From the NCBI GenBank assembly GCA_029260795.1, contig JAJDCO010000042.1:62001-126000 (forward strand): DNA of 64,000 bases. The letters are read 5' to 3'. The DNA is from Planctomycetota bacterium. GTDB taxonomy: Bacteria > Planctomycetota > OFTM77. The notes under the pieces are model-generated. The model did no database searches. It was given only the letters and a program-made list of their open reading frames with translations, and was not told the origin of the DNA. Both the position numbers and the translations under genes were made by a program. Position 1 is the first letter of the stretch; each line of letters begins with the position of its first letter. Positions 45,801-52,559 of this stretch are shown here, piece after piece.

Positions 45801-47788
45801 GTCGCGCGGAACTGATCGGACGTCACGGCCACGGCCACCACGCCCGGCCCATCCGACATCGGGATCGCAATCCGTTGCTCGAGAGCGCGGTAGGGCGAGT
45901 AATCGTCGAGCGCGATCTCGAAGGTCTGACCTGGCTGAATGAGGTCGAGGTCGAGATCCTCGACGCCTCCGATGGTTCGCTGCTTGCGGAAGTAGCCGTC
46001 GAGATCCAGCTCATAGATCGAGACCTCGACTCGCTCGAGGTTGCGAGCCTGAACGGCGATCTCGGCTTTCTGACCGGACCGAAAGACTCGCTCTGTCGAG
46101 ACAGCCAACGACTTGCGCGTCATTTGAAGCAGCCGCTGCGAGGACGGCCCGTGCCAGCTTCCGAAGTTGCAGCTTCGATAGGCCACGATGGCGGCGGTGA
46201 GCTCTCCCAAGTCCAGCTCGAGAAGCAGTCCCGACTCGTAGAGTCCCCGCGACGCGATGTTGCTCCCCGGGAACTTGCTCGCCAGCCGGCGCCATTGCTC
46301 GATCGCCCGTCGATAGAGCCCCTGCTGACGCTCGACCCTGTCGGCATCGTCAACCTCGAGGCCGCGCGCCTCGGCGACCCAGGTCTCTCCGAGCGCGAAG
46401 TAGATCTCGGGAACGCGCTCGTCCAGCGGATGGCGTTCCAGGAATCGATTCCAAGCGGCTCTGGCTCCCGACCAGTCCTTGGCCGCGAAAGCAGCTCCGC
46501 CGGCCGCGAACTCGGCTGCGATGATGCCTCGCTGCGAATCCGACCAAGCGCTTCCGTTCGGGAAGCGATTCACGTAGTCGGAGAACGCGCGGATGGCATC
46601 GTCGAACCGCTGCTGGGCGAGCAAGACCTGGCCCCGCTCAAAGACCGCTTGACGCTCGAGCTCGGCGGCCTTCTCTCGCGCCGTGTCCGTGGTCGCTCGG
46701 TATCCGCTACCGGCGAGGTACGCATCGTAGGCCTCGAGAGCATCTTCTTGACGGCCGATGGCGGCGTACAACGAAGCGATCGAGAAGGCGGCCTCCGCGG
46801 ATCGATCATTCGCCGGATAGGACTCGAGAAAGCGGCGCCGGCTACCGATCGCCGCCAACGCCTCATTCGGTTGAAACGCTTCCCCGATGCGAAACAGCGC
46901 CTCGGCCCGAATGGCGTCCCAGGCCTGCCGACGATCCGCATCCGCTTGCAGCGCCCCCCACGGCTCCTCACCCCGCAACGCACTCGCAATCTCGCCGGCC
47001 AAGTCCTCCCAAGCCTGCCGGGCCGGAAGGAGCTGTCCCTGCCGCCACAAGGCGAGGCCGAGCGATCGACGCGCTTCGAAGACCCACTGGCCCGCCGAAC
47101 GATTTGGGTCACCCTTCGTGGGATCGAACTCATTCAGGTACCGAGTCCACGCCGCACTCGCCTCGCCCCATTGCTCCTGCTGCTCCAGGCACCAGGCCAC
47201 GCGATAGAGCGCGCGGTCATCGACCGGTCGGGGCGCACCGAGCTCGAGGATCTTTCGGTAGAGCTCGAGGGCCCGGGAGAGATTCGAAGGCGGATCGCCG
47301 GGTCGTGACGGATCCGGCTCTCGGCTCGCCGCGTCGGCATGGGTGAAGAAGATGTCGGCCAACGCCGTCTTGCGATCGGCCGACATCAGGCGCCGAGCCT
47401 CCCGTTCAAAGAGCTCCTCGGCCTCGGCCGCGCGTCCGATCTGCCGCAACGTCTCGGCTCGATAGAATCGCGCCTTCGGGAGCCAGGCGCTGTCCGGGAA
47501 TCGTCGCTCCAGCGCCTCCCAAGTCGCCAAGGCCGGCCCGGGCTCCCCGACACGCAGCTTGGCCAGTCCGAGCAGGAACGTCAGGTAATCGTCGATCTCC
47601 TCGCTCGCCTGGATGCGCGACACGGCTTCGGACCAGTCCCCCGCGATGAGGGCAGCCTTGATCGGCGGAGGGGCCGATGCCAGCTCGCGAAACGGGGAAT
47701 CGACTTGGGCCCGAGCGTCCGAGGACGCCGCCCACGAGACCAGCCAAAGCGCGACGACGACGGAAACGCGACTCGGATTGCAGATCAC
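39842..47788 (-). CDS. giant alpha-2-macroglobulin-like protein without thioester motif
   Basis: 2648 residues with a signal peptide (VVALWLVSWAASSDARAQ). Order: N-terminal TPR-like helical region (about 30-600), macroglobulin beta domains (about 600-1250; TDRPVYRPGQIVGIRG is the MG2 signature), a region with R-rich linker, the A2M region (about 1350-1450; DLRETAFWSPAV, TMPDQATRWR), an alpha/alpha toroid (about 1560-1800), a receptor-domain-like part, a second TPR-like segment (about 2080-2350) and a C-terminal MG-like domain. Where trap-type A2Ms have CGEQ/CTEQ before the toroid, the sequence reads GELIGLCSVI, so no thioester can form. Bacterial A2Ms trap proteases at the cell surface; here the role may be structural. 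Confidence 0.86.
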   Translation of the reverse strand: MICNPSRVSVVVALWLVSWAASSDARAQVDSPFRELASAPPPIKAALIAGDWSEAVSRIQASEEIDDYLTFLLGLAKLRVGEPGPALATWEALERRFPDSAWLPKARFYRAETLRQIGRAAEAEELFEREARRLMSADRKTALADIFFTHADAASREPDPSRPGDPPSNLSRALELYRKILELGAPRPVDDRALYRVAWCLEQQEQWGEASAAWTRYLNEFDPTKGDPNRSAGQWVFEARRSLGLALWRQGQLLPARQAWEDLAGEIASALRGEEPWGALQADADRRQAWDAIRAEALFRIGEAFQPNEALAAIGSRRRFLESYPANDRSAEAAFSIASLYAAIGRQEDALEAYDAYLAGSGYRATTDTAREKAAELERQAVFERGQVLLAQQRFDDAIRAFSDYVNRFPNGSAWSDSQRGIIAAEFAAGGAAFAAKDWSGARAAWNRFLERHPLDERVPEIYFALGETWVAEARGLEVDDADRVERQQGLYRRAIEQWRRLASKFPGSNIASRGLYESGLLLELDLGELTAAIVAYRSCNFGSWHGPSSQRLLQMTRKSLAVSTERVFRSGQKAEIAVQARNLERVEVSIYELDLDGYFRKQRTIGGVEDLDLDLIQPGQTFEIALDDYSPYRALEQRIAIPMSDGPGVVAVAVTSDQFRATTLVVRSDLDLIIKSSRHELFVFAEHMRQIAPASGVRVLVSLPEGALEEGEGGMFEGTTDAEGIFRFRHPGLERADEVRVFAVSDLGIASNALSLGGLNLAKSLEPRGYLTTDRPVYRPGQIVGIRGVLREVVQGSYDFKAGRAYWLEVLDSAGRPLAKRSLPLSEYGTLATELALDRYAPVGRYIIRCQAATGPVFAGSFEVREYQLQKIELSLDLERVVYYRGETVTGTVTARTYYGEPIRGGSVKVRWPDGREESFRTDDSGRARLEFDTTARPSSGSLTFVAELLGEGVSTQESVFLSTTGFGATVATSRDVYLEGESFDVAVETRAPDGSPVAQNLRLRVLRRESRGDTWAEVEVGSHAVSTDDTGHARRNIQVEKGGSYTLRVEGQDRFRQPISAERLVTISGAEDEIKLRWLSETQQLRVGERHRLVLHNRAGPGLALVTFEGDRIFEHRLVRLEVGSNELSFDIDHQHFPNFVLAAALMGDDAFFETSADFHVARKLDVTISPRKSVLAPGEELEVDLIARDQLGRPVRAELAIGVIDAAVLAVHPDRTPDILTFFQSGAQRAASFRTIATCTFAYQGVTRTISEEVLAEERRVEAESKALKKLEAIQDKARDLGGLAARKNAQSVAGRAFAFDRLSADDERFEAEDFNDMIGLGGGAGGKFGGRAGGRRVRRDQQPRADLRETAFWSPAVATDDRGRATVRFTMPDQATRWRLQCRGVTTESLVGQTQAEVITRQDFFLEVQRPARLIEGDRPELLVRVHSAIEASGDIELKLRLGHAEGGSVQSRTVRLEGAGIHEFLLASTDPIPLTDAVKIDVEAQGELAGAERGDRLLLTVPVQAYGLPVADSRSGRLTGGEARVELDLGSPRVRGRRLELELGIGTEELLITEALGSWGMRLGRSILGTQADVSGELIGLCSVITYLERIDQASIAVRRDLRERAEALVARLVASQTSAGGWAWHGTSVTPDPATSALALWALGEAQRAAFEIPPDSVARALAYVTEQFSQVASGDPDRKALLLAALTRHGRGDFSAANRLHRQRMDLSPAALAYTMLALVDLERSSMARELASLLTARASEELSEDRRRCPWPLEQNDAWTRRPVEMTALALLALERAEAGGSAIPRAVESLHASRPWPSGKGKGLALAALSAHAAGQPLAVTEARVEILIGDQVVESVHLSRARARFQRAWEGDELGSGSVTLTLRSAGRGDLSFAAVLTGLSDDVVDVECEQFSIRSATLLAAAPRVGGRSVDTGFSILSEPGERWENEVTQLPTGETARCEIELVRRVDPREQVESGDYVVIDVPLPAGMTWLEGSVEEACDRAGVSWEPGLGALRFYVPPSRVATRLEFEVVGSVTGRYRSLPVVASSAYEPSRRAARVMKDRRVLARGATSADAYRATPDERFALGSAAFTQGDFDSAHDHLLPLLTVWRESLRADVLREVVRQMFFISVARRDAEQVVETFEVLKERYPELTIPFDQVLAVGDAYRQMEEFERASLVFRAAIVETFGRDLKVPGVLSEQGEFVASVEALRSLWLEFPDTPEVVQAYLTLSDQLSARVATASQDERLRSLGVDGPLLLLETVRVLSRFLALYSGDPLADEAGLSLVSTYLAMRDFETAAELAERLGQRVQQDRFQDHFLYAQAVAEWSAGHLDRAIQLAGRVAESTAMGDDGREQPSENRSLALYILGQIHHAQQKPTEAIRYYEQVKEEFSDAREAIAYFREQRLDLAEVTTAAPGDSLALELRHRNLKSVELLAYPVDLMTLTLREKSLRSVTSVNLAGIQPTFRREVTLGTGQDFVTQETRVPLELEEAGAYLVIARSGDRHTSGLVLVSPLKLEVDEDPVSGRVRVVVQDRASGRYQSGVEVKVIGSSNHTFEGGRTDLRGVFVADAIAGQATVIARAAENRYAFHRGAIALGAAVRNRRDSRDSPGQEVEGIPGYFRNIFRENDRRQEIRRQRLQQEMNKERAGIQVRQAK

Positions 47789-48134
47789 GATACTCTCCCG
47801 GAAGTGCGAGCGAGGCCTACGGTGTCCCTGGCGACCGCGGCCCTTGGACTCGGTCGACCGAATCGAGTTCTGGGGGCGCAGGACGGAGCCAGTGTGTCTG
47901 AACGGCGCGCCTGGAGAAAGGTTCTGAGCGCCGGAGTCCGAGTTTACCGTGCTCGGACGAGGGCCTTGCTTCGGTCGGTCTCACGGGCTCGATCGCCGAT
48001 CCGCGTCTGGGCCGTCGCCAGCGCCCTTCTGGATTTGTCGTTTTGAGATCGTCAAGCGGCGGGCCGCCTCCGTCTAACCGATTCGAGAAGACGAGCCGAG
48101 GAACGCAGCGCGGACGAGGAGTGACCGGAGCGAG
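47789..48134. other. divergent promoter region between A2M-like and sigma factor genes
   Basis: 346 bases between two divergent starts. No gene was recognised. A GTCTAA sequence near 48072 resembles an ECF-type -10 element, but I could not pair it with a convincing -35 AAC element. Confidence 0.35.
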
Positions 48135-48689
48135 ATGCACGACCCCGACCGAGAGCTGATCCAGCGGTTTCAGGACGGAGAGCCCGAAGCCTTCGAGCGC
48201 TTGATCCGCCGCTGGAGCCATCGGATCCTGAATCTCGCGTTTCGTCTCGTCGGCGACCTCGACGAGGCGCAGGACATCCGACAAGAGGTGAACTGGCGTC
48301 TCTACCGGGCGCTGACCGATTATCGCGGAAAGGCGATCTTCTCGACCTGGCTGCACCGCGTCGTTCTGAACTGCAGCCGCGATCATCTGCGGGCGCGCCA
48401 GTCGCGTCGGCGTCTTCTCGAGCGCGCTCGCGAAGAGCGAGCCCCCTCCGAGGGCAAGGTGGAGGTTCCACTGGCCGAGCGCGCCGAGCAGTGGCACGAG
48501 GTCTCCCGCGCACTCTCTGCCCTTCCCGACCGCGAGCGTGAAGTGGTGGTGCTGCGGCACTACCAGGGTCTGCGCTTTCGACAGATCGCCGAGATCCTCG
48601 AAGCACCGATCACGACCGTCCAGTCGCGACTCCATCGAGGCTTCGAGCTCCTCCGCGCCCGCTTGCAGCGGGCCGAACTCCCGGACTGA
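48135..48689 (+). CDS. ECF-type RNA polymerase sigma factor
   Basis: 184 residues with sigma-70 region 2 (about 10-80; FERLIRRWSHRILNLAFRLVGDLDEAQDIRQEV) and region 4 (about 118-180; LSALPDREREVVVLRHYQGLRFRQIAEIL, TTVQSRLHRG), and no regions 1 or 3. It would direct polymerase to a small regulon. The next gene, 4 bases on, encodes a zinc-finger anti-sigma factor, so activity is controlled by release from the membrane. The A2M-like gene is transcribed divergently and is a candidate target. Confidence 0.92.
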   Translation: MHDPDRELIQRFQDGEPEAFERLIRRWSHRILNLAFRLVGDLDEAQDIRQEVNWRLYRALTDYRGKAIFSTWLHRVVLNCSRDHLRARQSRRRLLERAREERAPSEGKVEVPLAERAEQWHEVSRALSALPDREREVVVLRHYQGLRFRQIAEILEAPITTVQSRLHRGFELLRARLQRAELPD

Positions 48690-48693
48690 GAAC

Positions 48694-49347
48694 ATGGACT
48701 GCCCCGAAGTCTCCCGTCAGCTGACTGCTCTTCTTTATGATGAGCTCGCGCCCGAGTCGCGGGACCGGATCGATTTGCATCTCGAAGGCTGTGCCGAGTG
48801 CCAAGCCGAGTGGCAGAGCCATCGCCGCACTCTGACGTTCTTGGATCGCTGGCCTGATGCCGAGCTCCCACTCGACATGTCGCGCCTGCCTCGAGAGCGC
48901 CCGGTGCGACGGCGAGCCGTCCGCACGATCGCGCTGGGGCTCGCCGCCGGCGTCATCGGATTCCTGCTGATGCTGTGGGTCGGCGCGGATCTTCAGCTCT
49001 CGCAGGGCGAGCTGACCTTGCGACTGGGGCGGCCGGTGACTCCGGCCGTGGTGGAGCCGGTCGACGACCCTTGGCAGCCGGAGTTTCGAGAGCTCGCGCG
49101 TCGCGAGCTTCGACGACAAGTCGAGCTGCTCGCGAGCGATCTCGATGAGACGTTCGAATCCTGGAACATGGATCGTCAACGGCGCGATGCCGTCTTGGTG
49201 CGCTCGATCGATGACCGCCGCGAGGAAGACCTCGATCGCGTCCTGAGCGTCTTCGAGGATTCGCTCGAGGAGGCTCGAAAGCGCGAGAGCCGCCTCGCCG
49301 CGGCATTGCAGCTCTTGATCGAGCGCGACATGCGACGCGACGACTAG
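48694..49347 (+). CDS. zinc-finger anti-sigma factor with one membrane helix
   Basis: 217 residues from the ATG at 48694. The N-terminal zinc-binding anti-sigma motif is H29-x3-C33-x2-C36 (HLEGCAEC). A transmembrane helix lies at about 78-98 (TIALGLAAGVIGFLLMLWVG), and a helical, charged extracytoplasmic coiled coil follows (about 130-215). This matches ZAS-domain anti-sigma factors that hold the ECF sigma at the membrane until a signal arrives. The sensory part is not from a recognised family. Confidence 0.84.
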   Translation: MDCPEVSRQLTALLYDELAPESRDRIDLHLEGCAECQAEWQSHRRTLTFLDRWPDAELPLDMSRLPRERPVRRRAVRTIALGLAAGVIGFLLMLWVGADLQLSQGELTLRLGRPVTPAVVEPVDDPWQPEFRELARRELRRQVELLASDLDETFESWNMDRQRRDAVLVRSIDDRREEDLDRVLSVFEDSLEEARKRESRLAAALQLLIERDMRRDD

Positions 49348-49414
49348 CGGATTCCGACGACTCGAGACCCGCGAACCTCTCTCAACCTCAAACGACCCGA
49401 AACAGGAGCCGACC

Positions 49415-50191
49415 ATGCATCATCGACTTTGGATTCTCGGCCTCGCCTTCGTTCTTGGAGCTTCGAGCGCCCTCGCTCAAACCGACATCGAGGAGATTCG
49501 CTCGCGGTCCGATTCCGCCGATGCCGAGGCCCTCGCCGAGCTGGACGAGAGCATCTCGATCATGGCCCGCGTGCTGAGAAAATCGATCGAGCGCCGCTTC
49601 GAAGCCCGAGAGACCGAGGAGACCGATCGGCAAGGTGAGACGGCCTTCGGAACGAAGAAGTCACAGAACCAGCAGAATGCCAACTTGGCTCTGTTCGCGG
49701 CGATCGCGGCCGGCCAGGACAACCAGCGGCAGGTCACGAGCTCACGCGGATTCGTGCTTCCGGGCGTTGGGGTCGTGTTCGTAATCAACGTCGAGCTTCC
49801 CGTCGAGAAGGTCGAGCAGCCCAGTGACGCCTCCCTTTGGGACGAAGCCAAGGACGAGATCGAGCGGGGCACGAGTGCTCGCGAGGCCTCCAATCCGTTC
49901 TTGGCCTACGGCGGTCAAGTGGCTGAGAAGTACCGCTTCGCCAAGGGCCACGTCGGCGACGTTCGCGATGCGGTTCTCGAGGCACTCGCGCAGAACGGCC
50001 GTCGACTCGAAGGTGTCGGCAATGATCAAAGTGTCTTCGTCACGATTCGCCTCGGCAGTCGAAGTGCCCTCGCCTGGATCGCGGACGGCCGCAATCTCGT
50101 CATCCGAATTCCAATGCAGAGCCTCGGCGACCTCGGCCGCAACGCTCGAGCCGACGACCTCCAGCCTCGGGTCACGATGAAGCGCTACTGA
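49415..50191 (+). CDS. exported protein downstream of sigma/anti-sigma pair
   Basis: 258 residues from the ATG at 49415; GGAG lies upstream. Signal peptide 1-21 (WILGLAFVLGASSALAQ). The mature part has a helical coiled region (about 25-90, rich in Glu/Arg), a strand (RGFVLPGVGVVFVINVELPV), and an alpha/beta C-terminal part (GDVRDAVLEALAQNGRRLEGV, FVTIRLGS). I do not recognise the family. The 67-base gap behind the anti-sigma gene suggests the same transcript; it could be the sensed envelope protein or a regulon product. Confidence 0.66.
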   Translation: MHHRLWILGLAFVLGASSALAQTDIEEIRSRSDSADAEALAELDESISIMARVLRKSIERRFEARETEETDRQGETAFGTKKSQNQQNANLALFAAIAAGQDNQRQVTSSRGFVLPGVGVVFVINVELPVEKVEQPSDASLWDEAKDEIERGTSAREASNPFLAYGGQVAEKYRFAKGHVGDVRDAVLEALAQNGRRLEGVGNDQSVFVTIRLGSRSALAWIADGRNLVIRIPMQSLGDLGRNARADDLQPRVTMKRY

Positions 50192-50216
50192 GTCGAAATG
50201 CGCTCGAGAACCAAGG

Positions 50217-50247
50217 AGCCGGGCCGGTCGAGATGACCGGCCCGGCT
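50217..50247 (+). terminator. perfect 13-bp hairpin after exported-protein gene
   Basis: AGCCGGGCCGGTC pairs perfectly with GACCGGCCCGGCT around a 5-base loop (GAGAT), 25 bases past the stop of the last plus-strand gene of the sigma factor set. The following bases (TCGATATC) are not a T-run, so termination may be partial. Confidence 0.58.
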
Positions 50248-50277
50248 TCGATATCGGGATCTCACCCGTGTTGTGAA

Positions 50278-50430
50278 TCAGGGTGTGATCGTGACCGCGA
50301 CGGCATTGGCCGACGCGAAGGTGATCGTGCCGGTTGAGATATCGGCTCCGGTGATGCTGAAGCACTTGCCGGTAAAAGAATGCACGGACGCACAGTCGGG
50401 CTCGGCGCGGACGACTTTACGATCCCTCTG
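50278..50430 (-). pseudogene. 3' remnant of a small exported protein split by the IS3-family element
   Basis: The minus strand reads about 50 codons to a stop at 50278, ending CFSITGADISTGTITFASANAVAVTITP (shown in two overlapping parts: CFSITGADISTGTIT, FASANAVAVTITP). It has no start of its own and enters directly from the left end of the IS element. A matching 5' piece with signal/membrane helix lies at 52188-52313 on the other side of the element, in the same strand and orientation. Joined, they would give roughly an 85-90 residue membrane-anchored or exported protein. No family was recognised. Confidence 0.5.
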
Positions 50431-50449
50431 TGTCAATAATCGTGAGACA
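50431..50449 (+). repeat. left terminal inverted repeat of IS3-family element
   Basis: TGTCAATAATCGTGAGACA. It matches the right repeat at TGTCAA, AT and TGAGACA with two substitutions and a one-base gap. Confidence 0.7.
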
Positions 50450-50493
50450 CAAACCGGTAGGTAAATTAGTGTGGAGGGCGGGGAGGCACACTG

Positions 50494-50922
50494 GTGGTGG
50501 ATACCCAGACATTGGCGAAGATTAGATCGTCGAATTCTTCTCGGCCCGGCAACCCTGATCCCGAGGTGACGCCAATCGCAAAGAGGCGTCGTTTCTCTCT
50601 TGAGTACAAGCGTCGGATCGTCGAAGAGGCCGACGCGTGTTCCGAGCCAGGTGAGGTCGGCGCGCTGCTGCGACGAGAGGGCTTGTATTCCTCCCTTCTG
50701 ACGGCCTGGCGCCGTCAGCTCCGGGAGGCGCCGAAGAAGCGTGGTCGCCCCGCGAGGCCGAACGGTGAACTGAGGAAGGAGAACGACCGGCTGGCTCGTG
50801 AAAATGCCCGGCTGAAGGCTCGTCTGATGAGAGCTGACAAGCTGCTCGAGCTTCAAGAAAAAGCGGCCGAGATTTGGGAGACGCCACTGGAGGACCTCGA
50901 GTCCGGCGAGAAGGACTCATGA
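50494..50922 (+). CDS. IS3-family transposase OrfA
   Basis: 142 residues from a GTG at 50494, with GGGAGG seven bases upstream. A helix-turn-helix (about 30-70; RRRFSLEYKRRIVEEA, EVGALLRREGLYSSLLTAWRR) is followed by a basic segment and a leucine-zipper-like helix (LRKENDRLARENARLKARL). This is the standard OrfA layout for binding the terminal repeats and pairing with OrfB. It ends in an ATGA overlap with orfB, allowing translational coupling or frameshifting. Confidence 0.92.
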   Translation: MVDTQTLAKIRSSNSSRPGNPDPEVTPIAKRRRFSLEYKRRIVEEADACSEPGEVGALLRREGLYSSLLTAWRRQLREAPKKRGRPARPNGELRKENDRLARENARLKARLMRADKLLELQEKAAEIWETPLEDLESGEKDS

Positions 50923-51929
50923 ATCTCGTCGATGAGTACGCGGAACTGGTAGGGATTCGACCGGCATGCGAGACGATCGGTGTTTCCCGAGCAACGTTCT
51001 ATCGGAATCGCCGCCAGAGGCGTCGAGCGGGTCGGTCGGAGCGAGTAGACCGACCATCACCGCGCGCGCTCAAACCCGAGGAACGGGAGTCGGTCCTGGC
51101 TGTTCTTCACTCGCCTCGGTTCGTTGATACGGCGCCCGCTGAGATCTACGCGACTCTCCTCGACGAGGGTGAGTACCAGTGCTCGGTATCGACGATGTAT
51201 CGGATCCTGTGGGAAGCCGATGAGGTCCGCGACCGTCGGAATCAAGCGCGCCGTCCGAACTACGCGAAACCTGAGCTGCTGGCGACGGGACCGAACCAGG
51301 TGTGGTCTTGGGACATCACCAAGCTCCTGGGGCCGCGCAAATGGACCTACTACTACCTCTACGTCATCCTGGACATTTTCAGCCGTCACGTCGTCGGTTG
51401 GATGATCGCCGAGAGGGAATCAGCGACCCTGGGCAAGAGGCTGATCTCTGAGACGGTCGAGAAGGAGGGCGTCTCATCCGAGGAGCTCACGCTTCATGCT
51501 GACCGCGGCTCATCGATGCGATCCAAGCTCGTGGCGCAGCTCTTGGGAGATCTCGGGGTCACCAAGACGCACTCGAGGCCCTACGTATCGAACGACAATC
51601 CTTACTCGGAGTCTCAGTTCAAGACGATGAAGTACCGGCCGGAGTTCCCCTCGCGTTTCGGTTCGCTGGAGGATGCCACGACGTTCGGCCGGTCTTTCTT
51701 TCGCTGGTACAACACCGAGCACCGACACAGCAGCCTCGGCTACATGACGCCGGAATCTGTGCATCGCGGAACAGCCGAGCATTTGCGCTCGATGAGGCAA
51801 CAGGTCCTCGAGGCCGCAGCCAACCGACACCCAGAACGATTCGTTCGCGGTACACCCGTTCCGCCGAGAATCCCCACCGAGGCCTGGATCAATACGCCGT
51901 GTGCGAAGGAGACAACACTGAGTACATGA
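50919..51929 (+). CDS. IS3-family transposase OrfB, DDE integrase
   Basis: 336 residues from the ATG at 50919. An N-terminal HTH_21-like region (ARRPNYAKPELL) precedes the rve/RNase H core. The DDE residues are seen in WSWDITKL (Asp), HADRGSSM (Asp) and NPYSESQFK (Glu), with the final W/R..YN..R.HSSL motif (FFRWYNTEHRHSSLGY). The order and spacing are those of IS3 transposases, and no frameshift or stop breaks the frame. It is followed by 270 bases of non-coding element sequence. Confidence 0.93.
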   Translation: MNLVDEYAELVGIRPACETIGVSRATFYRNRRQRRRAGRSERVDRPSPRALKPEERESVLAVLHSPRFVDTAPAEIYATLLDEGEYQCSVSTMYRILWEADEVRDRRNQARRPNYAKPELLATGPNQVWSWDITKLLGPRKWTYYYLYVILDIFSRHVVGWMIAERESATLGKRLISETVEKEGVSSEELTLHADRGSSMRSKLVAQLLGDLGVTKTHSRPYVSNDNPYSESQFKTMKYRPEFPSRFGSLEDATTFGRSFFRWYNTEHRHSSLGYMTPESVHRGTAEHLRSMRQQVLEAAANRHPERFVRGTPVPPRIPTEAWINTPCAKETTLST

Positions 51930-51947
51930 GCGTATGACGGTCGCATC

Positions 51948-51984
51948 AAAAAAAATCGAGGCGAAGTGCATCGACTTCGCCTCG
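51948..51984 (-). terminator. minus-strand Rho-independent terminator inside IS element
   Basis: An 11-bp perfect stem (CGAGGCGAAGT with ACTTCGCCTCG, loop of 6) is preceded on the plus strand by eight A, so on the minus strand the hairpin is followed by a U8 tract. It would stop transcription entering from the right, for example from the promoter of the interrupted gene, before it runs antisense through orfB. Confidence 0.75.
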
Positions 51985-52183
51985 CCGTTTACCGATCACC
52001 TGGCGCGGCGCTCGGGTTGCTCCTCAGCAGAGCCCTATCCTCCGACCAGGCAGCTCCACGATAGTCGAAGAGTGATTGACATTCCCAAGTCCATTTACTG
52101 ATCCCGAAAGCGAAAAACCTCGAGCGGAAAGAGGCGGTCGATCACCGATGAACTCGAGGCGTCACTGATTCGTTCAGAACCGC

Positions 52184-52201
52184 TGTCTCATATCGTTGAC
52201 A
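52184..52201 (-). repeat. right terminal inverted repeat of IS3-family element
   Basis: Read on the minus strand: TGTCAACGATATGAGACA, the partner of the left repeat at 50431-50449. Confidence 0.7.
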
Positions 52202-52313
52202 CGTTCCGTGGGCGCTGACCTGCTGGGAGATGCGAAAAGAACAGCCAAGCGCCGAGGCCGATCGCCGCGCCGGCAATCAGCACCATCATCCAGGCAATCG
52301 ATCGATTCATCAT
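52188..52313 (-). pseudogene. 5' part of small membrane-anchored protein gene cut by the IS element
   Basis: An ATG at 52313 with GAGG eight bases upstream opens 41 codons: MMNRSIAWMMVLIAGAA then a hydrophobic stretch to WLFFSHLPAGQRPRN, a clear single membrane or signal helix. The frame crosses the right end of the IS element and stops at 52188 within the terminal repeat. The likely missing 3' end is at 50278-50430. The split protein is too short and plain to assign to a family. Confidence 0.5.
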
Positions 52314-52559
52314 TTCGGCAACCTCAAGACGCTTTGCACAAGCCGATCATACGATCTCAGATCCTGGGGCTGCCTGACAAGAGTGATGTGTGAGGCCTCG
52401 GGCCAGCGAAAAGCCCGTGCTCCCAGGTCGGCATGCGAGCGGATGCCTCGAGCCGGCGGAAAGCTCCCGGAAGACCCAAACCTCATATCGTTGGACTCGG
52501 CTCGTCCTTTCGACTTACGATCTCTGCTTCTCCTCTCGGCGATAGGAAGGCCAAAACCA
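52314..52559. other. divergent intergenic region before ThuA-like gene
   Basis: 246 bases that should hold promoters for the interrupted small gene (leftwards) and the ThuA-like gene (rightwards). No confident promoter elements or RNA genes were recognised. Confidence 0.3.

Larger units (their letters stand above)
50431..52201 (+). mobile_element. IS3-family insertion sequence with orfA and orfB
   Basis: About 1.77 kb bounded by imperfect inverted repeats beginning TGTCAA and containing TGAGACA (50431-50449 and the complement of 52184-52201). It has the two overlapping frames of IS3 elements, orfA (helix-turn-helix) and orfB (DDE integrase). Both are open and the DDE triad is present, so the element may be active. 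The 270 bases after orfB are unusually long for IS3 and hold a terminator facing inwards. No clear target-site duplication flanks the ends. It interrupts a small minus-strand gene. Confidence 0.76.

Noticed and set aside
50278..50856. Minus-strand frame of 192 codons across the IS left end
   Set aside because: Most of it is antisense to orfA; only the last part (50278-50430) looks like a real gene remnant.
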